A program made the position numbers and the translations under genes. A DNA stretch of 49,951 nucleotides from Zhongshania sp. Its GTDB lineage: Bacteria > Pseudomonadota > Gammaproteobacteria > Pseudomonadales > Spongiibacteraceae. The stretch is taken from the NCBI GenBank assembly GCA_018066965.1, contig JAGPVP010000035.1, positions 1-49,951 of the forward strand, read 5' to 3'. Shown here one piece after another: positions 1-7,140 of the stretch; position 1 is the stretch's first letter, and each line of letters opens with the position of its first letter. The notes under the pieces are model-generated. The model did not search any database, had not been told where the DNA came from, and saw only the letters and a list, made by a program, of their open reading frames with translations.

Positions 1-66
1 GCCTATTTGAAATCTCAGGGGCTGTACGAATTGCGCGATGGTTGGATCAAGCTTCACCATTCTTAG
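1..66 (+). CDS. C-terminal end of a group II intron-encoded reverse transcriptase/maturase (partial)
   Basis: From base 1 an open frame reads to a TAG at 64-66 and gives 21 residues ending LYELRDGWIKLHHS. The 5' part lies outside the window. The call rests mainly on what follows: 5 bases after the stop there is a hairpin with domain V architecture, then a domain VI hairpin, which is the normal order at the 3' end of a bacterial group II intron. The short tail (a YLKSQGL-type helix, then a basic/aromatic end) is compatible with the C-terminus of such proteins but is too short to prove it alone. Function, by family: reverse transcription and maturation for intron mobility. Confidence 0.6.
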   Translation, partial: AYLKSQGLYELRDGWIKLHHS

Positions 67-139
67 TGAAACGCCCTGTGCGGATCCGCATGCAGGGTGT
101 TGTGGGGGCTGAGGGTTAGAGACCCTCGGCTACCCGATT
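1..139 (+). mobile_element. 3' end of a group II intron, probably class C (attC-targeting type)
   Basis: Bases 72-99 fold as domain V: a 7-bp lower stem (72-78 CGCCCTG with 93-99 CAGGGTG), a two-base bulge on the 3' side (91-92), a 4-bp upper stem (79-82 with 87-90) and a tetraloop. The 5' strand starts with the triad CGC, which is typical of class C introns; most other classes have AGC. Bases 104-135 fold as domain VI: 104-106 with 133-135, 108-115 with 123-130, and A132 unpaired as the branch-point candidate. The intron should end at about 138-139, seven or so bases after A132. It therefore abuts the stop codon of the minus-strand gene at 138-485, with the opposite orientation. That is the arrangement known for class C-attC introns in integron cassettes. 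Only the 3' end is in the window. Confidence 0.75.
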
Positions 140-485
140 AAGCATTAAACTCAATTACATGCCCTGTGGATAGTGATAGCTCAAATGCCTCAGGGTATGG
201 GCTAGCATCTTTCGTTAGGTCTACCTCAAAAATAGATCCGCAGTCGAAGACCAAACGGAAGAACGACTGCTCTAGGTATTCGGCTTTGGCGATCCTGGAG
301 CCAATCAAGCTCACAAGCTTATCTGCGTATTCCGGCTGCCTCTGTCTATACACCTTTCCATCCGATTCTACCGAAAACGGATTACAGATATTGATCTTGT
401 GGCCATCATGGAAAATGAGCTGGACGTAGTCATGAACGAACCAGACTTGCGAAAGCATCTCCCAATTTTTCAGTTCTTCAAACAT
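138..485 (-). CDS. Hypothetical 115-aa protein, probable integron cassette gene
   Basis: I do not recognise the family. The protein is acidic and cytoplasmic-looking, with no signal peptide or membrane segment. Alternating short hydrophobic stretches (VQLIFHDG, FRLVFDCGSIFEVDL) suggest a small beta-rich fold. The start ATG has only a weak ribosome-binding site, which is common in gene cassettes. Two things point to a cassette. The gene ends GCTTAA, so its stop codon lies in what would be the R'' core (RYYYAAC) of an attC site now split by the intron. About 35 bp upstream of the start is GTTAAGC (520-526 on the other strand), which fits the GTTRRRY core where cassettes join. No integrase gene is visible. 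Confidence 0.6.
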   Translation of the reverse strand: MFEELKNWEMLSQVWFVHDYVQLIFHDGHKINICNPFSVESDGKVYRQRQPEYADKLVSLIGSRIAKAEYLEQSFFRLVFDCGSIFEVDLTKDASPYPEAFELSLSTGHVIEFNA

Positions 486-519
486 AGCTGCTGATCTACT
501 TTTCTTGGGGAACTCGGCT

Positions 520-540
520 GCTTAACAGTTTTGTTATGAC
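520..540 (-). other. attC/attI-like recombination core
   Basis: Read on the minus strand, the site is GTCATAAC, a 6-base spacer, then GTTAAGC. The last element matches the integron core GTTRRRY, and the first resembles an L' box. It lies about 35 bp upstream of the cassette-like gene at 138-485, where the joining point of a cassette is expected. I could not find a convincing matching R''/L'' pair to the right (592-598 GTTGACT is a poor match). It may therefore be an attI site, a truncated attC or a chance match. Confidence 0.4.
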
Positions 541-817
541 GACTCTGGCCATATATCACTTTGGCCCCCTTATCACGGAACTGGCTTTTACGTTGACTAG
601 AAATTTATTGGGAATTCAATGATGTAGCGACATCGCCATTAGCGAGTGTCGGTCAAACGGAGACTACTTCCCTTTAATTCTGCCAAACATTCCTTTCCAT
701 TGATCATATCGCGTTTTGTATAAATTTCAATCGGTTAAGTGATTCACCATGGTGTTAATGGGAAGCACTCTCTTGTTCACTTGTTTCGACTACGCGAAAG
801 CTGTGACTGACCGCTAA

Positions 818-962
818 TGTGACATTCCGGCCACAATATGAGTGAATGTGTGGCCATTATATGGGTGAAACGCCGTCACGAATTGAAATGCAGGTCCACA
901 GAACAGCCACTTTTGGCCAACATATGGTTCAAACATCCGGCTTGGTAATGGGTGAATCAACA
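818..962. repeat. Cluster of degenerate ~19-bp repeats, possible IS21-type end remnant
   Basis: Four related units start at 829, 852, 915 and 939. The pattern is GGCCA, four or five bases, ATATGGGTGAA: for example GGCCACAATATGAGTGAA at 829 and GGCCATTATATGGGTGAA at 852. Spacing is 23, 63 and 24 bp. IS21-family elements carry several such repeats at each end and begin TG/end CA; here TGTGAC at 818 and CAACA at 958-962 are possible limits. There is no transposase reading frame and no clear target duplication. The remnant interpretation is inference. Confidence 0.35.
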
Positions 963-976
963 TTTAGACCACTGAC

Positions 977-1006
977 AAACCCCAGTATTTTTATTGGGTT
1001 TTTTTT
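977..1006 (+). terminator. Rho-independent terminator without an upstream gene
   Basis: AAACCC (977-982) pairs with GGGTTT (996-1001) and is followed by an uninterrupted T run to 1006. No gene ends upstream on the plus strand, so it may be left over from a lost gene or element. Confidence 0.55.
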
Positions 1007-1126
1007 ATGTCTAGATGTTGGAATTCACAACCGTAGTCACTGTTCTCCTGCTTTGGCTTTAGCCATATTTTACTATGACTTTTATGGCTTGATAACTTGC
1101 CACATCGTATTCATCTGAATGTGTCG

Positions 1127-1978
1127 CTATGCCAATTTACTCACCCACACCCCCACATCTAATGTCGATTCCGGCTCACCGATGAATGATCCTGCGATGG
1201 GTGGTACTGATTTAGACAGCCGCGCTACGGCGACCGGGATATGATCTGTGCCAGCCATTTCGCCGATGGTGGGGTCGAAGCCTTTCCAGCCTGCACCGGG
1301 TAAATAAACCTCTGCCCATGCGTGGGTTGCGCCAGCAGCATCTAGTCCCGGTGCGTGTAAATAGCCGGTAACGAAACGTGCGGCAAGCCCCATGCATTTT
1401 GCCGCGTCCATAAATAATTGGGCAAAGTCGCGGCAGGAGCCGGTATTGCACGCCAGTGTTTCTTTGGCGGTTTGTACGCCGGGCTCTTCCCTTAATTTGT
1501 AGGTGAAGCTTTTATAAATGTGGCTGGCGATGCGTTGCAGGGCGGTGTAGGTCTGAATTTTTTCGTCCGCTTGCCAGAGTTGCTGTGTCCATAGTTTGAT
1601 CTGTTGTTGGGTGTCTTGATCGGGCAATTGCATATGGGGGCTTAGCAATACTTGATCGTCTTGGGTGTAGTTAAACGGATAGTGAACGGCGTAATCGGCA
1701 ACCATAAAATTAAGCGGCGCTTCATTATATTGCTGAATGATGAGTTCGCTTTCAAATATCAGTTGCTGAGTGGCTTGCTCGAAGGTCGCGGTGGCAACGG
1801 AGTTCCCCTCGGCATCGCGGTGCCAGAGTAGGGTGGCATTGGGGGTGATGTTGAGTGAAAACGATTCGATGCGCAGCTCGTAATCTTCCCGCGGACGTAG
1901 GCGCAGGAAGTGCGGCCCAAGTGTCACCGTGGATGAAAAATTATAGTAGGTGCGGTGGAGAATTTTATAGCGCTGCAT
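1127..1978 (-). CDS. Transglutaminase-like family protein (first of two)
   Basis: 283 aa. The N-terminal half (about residues 1-110) fits the beta-rich bacterial transglutaminase-like N-terminal domain. The C-terminal half is a transglutaminase/papain-like core with the full triad: Cys182 in GSCRDFA, His219 in THAWAEVYLPG and Asp235 in GFDPT. There is no signal peptide, so it is probably cytoplasmic. These proteins are predicted to act as peptidases or amide-transfer enzymes; substrates are unknown. It lies 38 bp downstream of a second transglutaminase gene and is probably co-transcribed with it. The alpha-E and circularly permuted ATP-grasp genes that often accompany this family are absent here. 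Confidence 0.85.
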   Translation of the reverse strand: MQRYKILHRTYYNFSSTVTLGPHFLRLRPREDYELRIESFSLNITPNATLLWHRDAEGNSVATATFEQATQQLIFESELIIQQYNEAPLNFMVADYAVHYPFNYTQDDQVLLSPHMQLPDQDTQQQIKLWTQQLWQADEKIQTYTALQRIASHIYKSFTYKLREEPGVQTAKETLACNTGSCRDFAQLFMDAAKCMGLAARFVTGYLHAPGLDAAGATHAWAEVYLPGAGWKGFDPTIGEMAGTDHIPVAVARLSKSVPPIAGSFIGEPESTLDVGVWVSKLA

Positions 1979-2016
1979 AGTGTGTCCAGTATTGGATCGA
2001 ACCCAGAGTTTTTTGA

Positions 2017-2820
2017 TTAATTGACGACAGAGCTTTCGCTAATGCGCTCTACGCTAACCACTTGGCTGGACGGATATACCCCCGGGCCAAATTGATTGTA
2101 AACCGCAACGTCGGCGGCATCGCGACCATAACCAATAGCGACGTAACCGCCTTTTAAACTTGGCTGGGTTGCGTCAAAGGTGTACCAGCGATCGCCGACA
2201 TAGGCTTCAAACCACGCGTGTAAATCCATGGGTTGTAGACCGTATAAATAACCAACCACCATGCGCGCGGGAATGCTTAGGCTTCGGCACAGGGCGATGC
2301 CTAGGTGGGCCATGTCGCGGCACACCCCCCATTGTCTGGTGTTGATTTCAATGGCAGTTACTTGCACGTCGTTGGCGCCTGGGGTGTAGCTAATTGTATT
2401 GCGCAACCAGTTCTCAATGGCGGCCACTTGGTCATACCCCAAAAATTGGCCGTAGGTAATTTCTAAGGCCATTTGGCCAAAGCGATCAGATTCGCAGTAG
2501 CGGCTAGGTAGTAAATAATTGAGTACGGAGTCAGGTAGGTTCTGAATTTCTACAAATGGCGCACCGGGAGCTTGGTCTAAGAAGTCAGCGGTTTTAGCTT
2601 CTGCGCGGGTATGTATAGAGAAGTAACCGGGTTGGGCAACTAAGCGCTGACAAAGGTTGCCGTAGCCATCGGTAAATTCAAATGCAGGCACACTAGGGGC
2701 TAATTTGTACTGCTCGCTGGCAATCCATTGTTGGGCGCCGCTGCGGGGTCTAAGCATTAAGACAAAGGGGGTCGGCACTTCTATGTCGAAAGATAAGTCG
2801 CAACTCGTTTTTAACCACAT
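2017..2820 (-). CDS. Transglutaminase-like family protein (second of two)
   Basis: 267 aa. The core carries Cys167 in [10 protein letters not shown], His201 in [12 protein letters not shown] and Asp216 in YTFDATQ, the Cys-His-Asp triad of the transglutaminase-like fold. The N-terminal 130 residues are a divergent beta domain. It is the promoter-proximal gene of the pair and is a paralogue of its neighbour rather than a duplicate, since outside the motifs the two proteins differ clearly. No export signal. The physiological role is unknown; amide or peptide bond cleavage is inferred from the family. Confidence 0.85.
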   Translation of the reverse strand: MWLKTSCDLSFDIEVPTPFVLMLRPRSGAQQWIASEQYKLAPSVPAFEFTDGYGNLCQRLVAQPGYFSIHTRAEAKTADFLDQAPGAPFVEIQNLPDSVLNYLLPSRYCESDRFGQMALEITYGQFLGYDQVAAIENWLRNTISYTPGANDVQVTAIEINTRQWGVCRDMAHLGIALCRSLSIPARMVVGYLYGLQPMDLHAWFEAYVGDRWYTFDATQPSLKGGYVAIGYGRDAADVAVYNQFGPGVYPSSQVVSVERISESSVVN

Positions 2821-3018
2821 GCGTCTACTCCTGTTGGATGTAACACGCGCTTGTTTAAGCGCGGTGATTGAAGCTTGGGGTATCGTGTTTAGTTTGATGG
2901 CTGGTCGAGATGTTCTGTGTTTAAAAGTGTGGCTCGCTACAGAGGTATACCATGATTACAGTGTTACTGTGACAATTGATACTACATTAGTCTTAATAAA
3001 ACGATGGCAAACCCACGC

Positions 3019-3717
3019 TTAAGACCAGAAGGGGGCGTTTAAGTTTATATCTATTTCGTCTTTGCTGGCGGGATGGATAAATTGCAATCGCGATGCGTGT
3101 AGCAGTAATCGTTCAGCGGCGGCCTTCGCGGCGGGGTGGGCGTAAAATTCGCAGCCCAATATGGGGTGGCCAATACTCGCGGTGTGTACCCTAAGCTGGT
3201 GGGAGCGGCCAGTGATGGGAATTAATAAGAGTTTACTGTGGCCATCTTCTGTCAGGCCGCAATTTTCAAAATGAGTTTGGGCGTGTTTGCCGTAGTCAAA
3301 ATTGAGTTCTTGGCGGGGGCGATTGGGCCAGTCGCAGGCAAGGGGCAGGTCGATAAAGCCTTCTCTGCTAGTGACGTTGCCGAACACCACGGCTTGGTAT
3401 TCTTTATAAATTTTGCGGTCTTGGAATAGCCGGCTTAGGGCGCGATGGCTATCAGCGTGACAGGCAATAATCATGAGGCCTGAGGTCGCCATGTCTAGAC
3501 GGTGAACAATAGTTGCGTTGGGATAGTCTTCGTTGATGCGACTAATCAAGCAATCTTTATTGTCGGGATGACGGCCGGGCACAGAGAGTAGGCCGGCAGG
3601 CTTGCTTACAATCAGCAAGTCGTCGTCGCGATGCAGATAGCGAATGGCTTCAGCGCAATAGGGCACAATAAAATCGGCGCCGGTGCTTTGCGGGTTTTCT
3701 GTTGAGCTGTCTGACAT
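3019..3717 (-). CDS. rluA: RluA-family pseudouridine synthase
   Basis: 232 aa, close to the length of E. coli RluA (219 aa), and it follows that protein through its conserved blocks: SKPAGLLSVPGR, HRLDMATSG (catalytic Asp75), DLPLACDWPNRP and ITGRSHQLRVH. The lack of an S4 domain and the compact size favour RluA, which modifies 23S rRNA U746 and tRNA U32, over RluC or RluD. It is a single gene; the stretch up to the next gene on the same strand (3773) is 55 bp, so joint transcription with the CULT gene is possible. Confidence 0.88.
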   Translation of the reverse strand: MSDSSTENPQSTGADFIVPYCAEAIRYLHRDDDLLIVSKPAGLLSVPGRHPDNKDCLISRINEDYPNATIVHRLDMATSGLMIIACHADSHRALSRLFQDRKIYKEYQAVVFGNVTSREGFIDLPLACDWPNRPRQELNFDYGKHAQTHFENCGLTEDGHSKLLLIPITGRSHQLRVHTASIGHPILGCEFYAHPAAKAAAERLLLHASRLQFIHPASKDEIDINLNAPFWS

Positions 3718-3772
3718 AAACGCGATTTGGCTGCGGCAATAGTGGGGCGCAAGTATACCGGATATTTGCGCC

Positions 3773-4150
3773 TTAATTTTTGCTGCGTAAAGAACTGGGT
3801 ATTAACGCAAAGAAGGAGTCGAGGCGGTCGTTTTCATAATACCAGCCGAGTTGTTCTGCGCAGTGTTCGCAGTGGGCATATTGCCAGCGATAGCCTTGAA
3901 ACCAGCAGTATTGCGCGGTGGCTCCACCATTGATGATGGTGCCGGGCGCTGAATGGAAACAGCATACATCGTAAATGATGCCATCGGGATTGACGAAGCG
4001 GTGGTGGTGTTGGTCGTTAATGCGGGTGCGGTAATTATTGGCGGTAATGGCCTGGCGGCAGTTGAGGCAAGAGATAAGTTCAGAGGGCTCGCTGTCTTCA
4101 AGCTGAAATAAAACGTCGTGTACCAACTGCTTAATGGGCAAATTACTCAT
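3773..4150 (-). CDS. CULT-domain protein (bacterial cereblon-like ligand-binding domain)
   Basis: 125 aa. This is a stand-alone CULT domain, the fold that binds thalidomide in human cereblon. Zinc ligands are Cys28/Cys31 (SCLNC) and Cys94/Cys97 (HCEHC). The aromatic cage is Trp83, Trp89 and Trp103. The Trp spacings (6 and 14) and the Trp89-to-Cys spacings (5 and 8) are the same as for W380/W386/W400 and C391/C394 in human cereblon as I recall it. The motif WFQGYRW...CEHC..QLGW is the family signature. Natural ligands in bacteria are not established; binding of cyclic imides or uracil-type compounds is known from related proteins. No signal peptide, so cytoplasmic. Confidence 0.88.
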   Translation of the reverse strand: MSNLPIKQLVHDVLFQLEDSEPSELISCLNCRQAITANNYRTRINDQHHHRFVNPDGIIYDVCCFHSAPGTIINGGATAQYCWFQGYRWQYAHCEHCAEQLGWYYENDRLDSFFALIPSSLRSKN

Positions 4151-4170
4151 AGGCTTCTCCGATTCTATTT

Positions 4171-4192
4171 GGCGCAGATAAGGGCGTGCGCC
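4171..4192. promoter_or_regulatory. Inverted repeat between divergent genes
   Basis: GGCGCA (4171-4176) and TGCGCC (4187-4192) flank 10 bp in the 97-bp gap between the CULT gene and the methyltransferase. It could be an operator or simply a hairpin in a leader; nothing else supports a role. Confidence 0.25.
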
Positions 4193-4247
4193 GAAAAATC
4201 CAGTAAAATGCTGAGCTTCTCGAGTTTAACATATAAGGGTTCCGGCT

Positions 4248-4940
4248 TTGCAGCAAGTGCTTTCATCCATTGAGAATGAACATTCCCTCGGTAGTTTATT
4301 ACAGGCGTTTTTGCCTTCAGCAAAGGTGGTAAGAACAAGCTTGCCCTTGGTGCCAGAAATGCAGTTATTTCTGTTGAGCGCCGATTTTCCTCAGCACGAT
4401 TTAAGCCCTGAGCAAACCCAGCGGATTATGAATTACCCCGCGTACTGGTGTTTTTGCTGGGCCAGTGGGCAGGTGATGGCGCGCCATATTTTTGATAATC
4501 CAGAGTTGGTTCGCGGTAAACGAGTCTTGGATTTTGGCTGCGGTTCTGGTGTCGCTGCAATTGCAGCTAAGCTGGCGGGCGCTGCCGAGGTGATCGCTTG
4601 TGATCTTGATGAAGACGCGATTAAAGCCAGTCGGGCGAACGCCCAGTTAAATGGTGTGGTGTTGGATTACAGCGGGGATTTTTTCGCCAGCGACGAGCAA
4701 TACGATGTGATTTTGGTGGCAGACGTTTTGTATGATCGCGCAAATTTGCCTTTGTTAAATGCGTTTTTACGCCGTGCGCCGGCGGTGTTGGTGGCAGATT
4801 CGCGGGTAAAAGATTTCCAGGTAGATGGATATCGGTGGCTGGCTTTTCAGCGCGCCACCACGGTGCCGGACTTGGCTGAGTCTGAGGAATTCTCCCGCGT
4901 TAATCTTTATCTTGGTGGGCGTGAGCCAGTTTATCGCTGA
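4248..4940 (+). CDS. Class I SAM-dependent methyltransferase, ETFB/protein-lysine methyltransferase-like
   Basis: 230 aa with a TTG start; AAGGG lies about 10 bases upstream, and a GTG three codons later is the alternative. Motif I is VLDFGCGSG (residues 93-101), the acidic loop is ACDLDEDA, and the motif after strand 4 is [10 protein letters not shown], as in the METTL20/ETFB-lysine methyltransferase and PrmA-like group. N-terminal residues 1-60 probably form the substrate-side extension. The substrate is likely a protein side chain but cannot be read from the sequence. Its last 41 bp overlap the convergent amidohydrolase gene. Confidence 0.75.
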   Translation: MQQVLSSIENEHSLGSLLQAFLPSAKVVRTSLPLVPEMQLFLLSADFPQHDLSPEQTQRIMNYPAYWCFCWASGQVMARHIFDNPELVRGKRVLDFGCGSGVAAIAAKLAGAAEVIACDLDEDAIKASRANAQLNGVVLDYSGDFFASDEQYDVILVADVLYDRANLPLLNAFLRRAPAVLVADSRVKDFQVDGYRWLAFQRATTVPDLAESEEFSRVNLYLGGREPVYR

Positions 4941-5994
4941 TGGGTTTGGGCGGCAGCAACGCCAGGAAATTATCGCGGGCGACTTTACGTGCAGTCTCCT
5001 TGCTTAAGGCGTCTAAAAATGGCGCGTATTCATTTAAGGTTTCGGCCATTTTGTCATAACTGCCTAGGGCGTCTGAGCCGATCATAAACTGGTTTGGGTA
5101 TTGTTCTACTAGCGCGACCCAGCCCGCCACGGCTTTATGGTCTTTATTAAGTAAATAGGGTTCGAGCACCGTCCACGATAAATCGACATAGAGGTTTTTG
5201 TGGCTAGCCAAGAGTTTTTCGAGTTCTGTTAATAAGAAATCCAATTTGTCTTGATAGCGATGAAGCGTAGCGCTGGTGCCGGCGTGGGCCCAAATAAAAT
5301 TCACATCGGTGTGAGCGGCAAGGGCGTCTTTAATTTCGCTGATGTAAAGTGGATTGCGTTCGCGCTTTGAGGTGATATTGCTATGCAGCAATACCGGCAA
5401 ACCGAATTCTGCCGCCACCCGATAAACGCGGTACATGGCCTCGTTGTTGGCTCTTGGGGTGTCGTCTTGGGTGAGGGCGGTAAGATCGTCGTGACGTGTT
5501 AATACTTCGCCTATGCCCTGCCAAACATCGGGATAGGTTTCTAGCATTTGCCGCAAATGCTTGTCGGCATTTTTGTCGGTGGGATTAAAGCCGCATAAAA
5601 AGGGATGTAGCCGCGCTTGCTGGTCTTTGGGGAGTTTACGGTAGGCTTCGGCCACATAACTGTCGGTGGCGCTATACCAATACATACCGGCGTCGTCGCC
5701 TGCGTAGTAGCGTGGCCGCTTGGGTTCGCTCTCATGCCATTTTTTCATGAGCGGAATGCCGCTGATCATGGCGTGGTCAATATTGCCCTTGTCCATGGCG
5801 CGAATAAGTTCTGGCAACGGTTCGCCTTCTTGGAAAAAATCGACCACATGGACGTGGGCATCACTGTAATCGTAGTTATTCGCGCTTGGCTGTTGTGGCG
5901 ATTCTGCCATCGACCACGGTGTGTTTAATGTCAGTAAAAGACAGGTGATTAGGTTAAAGCGGGCGCTAAGACGGCCTTGTCGTAGTTGATCCAT
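4900..5994 (-). CDS. Exported amidohydrolase-2 family protein
   Basis: 364 aa with a hydrophobic N-terminus (about residues 12-30, ending SMA) that looks like a signal peptide. The mature part is a TIM-barrel amidohydrolase: metal ligands HVH (His47, His49), His204 in LLHSN, His237 in WAHAG and Asp308 in IGSDALG. The family hydrolyses or decarboxylates small ring compounds and lactones; a periplasmic location is unusual for catabolic members and suggests action on an imported or extracellular substrate. The C-terminus overlaps the end of the convergent methyltransferase gene. The precise reaction is unknown. Confidence 0.78.
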   Translation of the reverse strand: MDQLRQGRLSARFNLITCLLLTLNTPWSMAESPQQPSANNYDYSDAHVHVVDFFQEGEPLPELIRAMDKGNIDHAMISGIPLMKKWHESEPKRPRYYAGDDAGMYWYSATDSYVAEAYRKLPKDQQARLHPFLCGFNPTDKNADKHLRQMLETYPDVWQGIGEVLTRHDDLTALTQDDTPRANNEAMYRVYRVAAEFGLPVLLHSNITSKRERNPLYISEIKDALAAHTDVNFIWAHAGTSATLHRYQDKLDFLLTELEKLLASHKNLYVDLSWTVLEPYLLNKDHKAVAGWVALVEQYPNQFMIGSDALGSYDKMAETLNEYAPFLDALSKETARKVARDNFLALLPPKPISDKLAHAHQDKD

Positions 5995-6071
5995 TGTATC
6001 CTCGGTAGCGGTATTGCCTGCTTTCTGACCGGCACTTGCCGCTGAGGTTCATTGCGAGTGTTGCCTGTGTG

Positions 6072-6974
6072 TTAGCCCGCTCGATGTAAAAGATCGTGAA
6101 AGGCCTTGGTTAGCGGATTGAGATGTTTGCCACGCGGGTGAACTGTGCACCAAGAACGCCGAATGGGAAAACCTTGAACGGGTAGCGAGATTAGGGTGCC
6201 TGCGGCGACCGCGTCACTAATCATCGCGGTAGGTAGTACCGCACAATTAATGCCGCTATTAAGCGCGTGTTGAATGGCGGTATTGCTACCCATTTGCCGA
6301 ATATGTTGAATGACGCAGCTCTGTTGCTGGCAAAAACGCTCGAAGATTTGGCGGGTGCCTGAGCCGGATTCTCGCAGCAAGATCGGATATTCCAATAATT
6401 CTATTAAGGTGATGTTGCTTTTTTGATTGAGTGGGTGGCTTGGGTTCGCGACGAGCGAGAGTTTATGTTCCGCAAAGGGGGTGTAGGTGAGTGCACGACC
6501 ATCCGGTACTTGGGTCATGATGGCGAGGTCGTCGAGATTATCCCTTAGCCTTTCCAGTAAGCGCTGATGATTGACGACGTGCAGCACCACTTCAACGTCG
6601 GGGTGCTGCTCGCAAAAAACGTTTATATACGGCGGTAGAAGGTGTTCGGCACTGGATTCAATCGCGATATTCAGACTGCCTTGAAGGCGGCCGTGTAAGT
6701 CGGTGAGTTCGATTTCTAGGTGAACTAGGCGCTGTTTTAACTCGCGGGCCGCCCGCAGCATCACATCGCCGGCGGCGGTAAGGAATAGCTGTTTGCCGAT
6801 GTAATCAAATAAGGCTTGGCCGACGACCTCTTCCAGGCTGCGTATTTGCGAGCTAACAGCGGGCTGGGTAAGTGACAGCTGTTCGGCTGCTTTTGAATAG
6901 CTGCGATGCAGGCATACCGCCAGAAATACGTCTATTTGACGCAGGGTGAGGCGGTTTAAATAGCTGACTTCCAT
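6072..6974 (-). CDS. LysR-type regulator, probable PycR-like regulator of pyruvate carboxylase
   Basis: 300 aa from the ATG at 6974, which has AAGG nine bases upstream; a TTG five codons further up is less likely. The N-terminal winged helix-turn-helix (about residues 5-62, with YSKAAEQLSLTQPAVSSQIRSLEE) is followed by the two-lobe effector domain. The gene is divergent from pycA-pycB. The same arrangement exists in Pseudomonas aeruginosa, where PycR lies next to the pyruvate carboxylase genes. I infer control of pycAB and of its own gene through the palindrome at 6999-7015. Confidence 0.85.
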   Translation of the reverse strand: MEVSYLNRLTLRQIDVFLAVCLHRSYSKAAEQLSLTQPAVSSQIRSLEEVVGQALFDYIGKQLFLTAAGDVMLRAARELKQRLVHLEIELTDLHGRLQGSLNIAIESSAEHLLPPYINVFCEQHPDVEVVLHVVNHQRLLERLRDNLDDLAIMTQVPDGRALTYTPFAEHKLSLVANPSHPLNQKSNITLIELLEYPILLRESGSGTRQIFERFCQQQSCVIQHIRQMGSNTAIQHALNSGINCAVLPTAMISDAVAAGTLISLPVQGFPIRRSWCTVHPRGKHLNPLTKAFHDLLHRAG

Positions 6975-6998
6975 GCGGGGCCTTGGCAAAATGTAATC

Positions 6999-7015
6999 AG
7001 GTATAAGTAATACCT
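6999..7015. promoter_or_regulatory. Candidate LysR-family operator upstream of pycA
   Basis: A perfect inverted repeat AGGTAT-AAGTA-ATACCT. It starts 25 bp upstream of the LysR gene's start codon and 126 bp upstream of pycA, where an autoregulatory site of a divergent LysR protein is expected. The strongly AT-rich stretch 7015-7056 to its right probably holds the pyc promoter. Confidence 0.5.
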
Positions 7016-7140
7016 TATTCTAACTAAAATAAATATTAATTTTTTATTGTTGGTGTTTTTCTGTACGGTTGCGAAGTAGCTGTTTACAGGCGCGATGGCC
7101 TGAGCGGAACTGGGCGAACTGCCCCTCATGGAGATTCACG

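Larger units (their letters stand above)
486..1126. other. 640-bp gene-free accessory stretch
   Basis: No convincing gene on either strand. A 90-codon frame at 846-1118 runs through the repeats and the terminator and has no ribosome-binding site, so I do not call it. The stretch holds the attC-like core (520-540), the degenerate repeats (829-957) and a terminator (977-1006). Composition is more AT-rich than the genes to the right, which fits decayed mobile DNA. Confidence 0.6.

Noticed and set aside
592-598. GTTGACT as the second core of an attC site
   Set aside because: It fails the GTTRRRY rule at one position and no matching L box is near it; only the 520-540 core is kept as a candidate.
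846-1118. A 90-codon open frame on the plus strand
   Set aside because: It runs through the repeats and a terminator, has no ribosome-binding site and no recognisable motif.
3802-4101. A 99-codon minus-strand frame over the CULT gene
   Set aside because: It lies in another frame of the same strand; the CULT frame carries all the conserved Cys and Trp residues.
7069-7140. N-terminal extension of pycA by 24 residues
   Set aside because: The extension does not look like protein of this family, and a ribosome-binding site sits right before the ATG at 7141.
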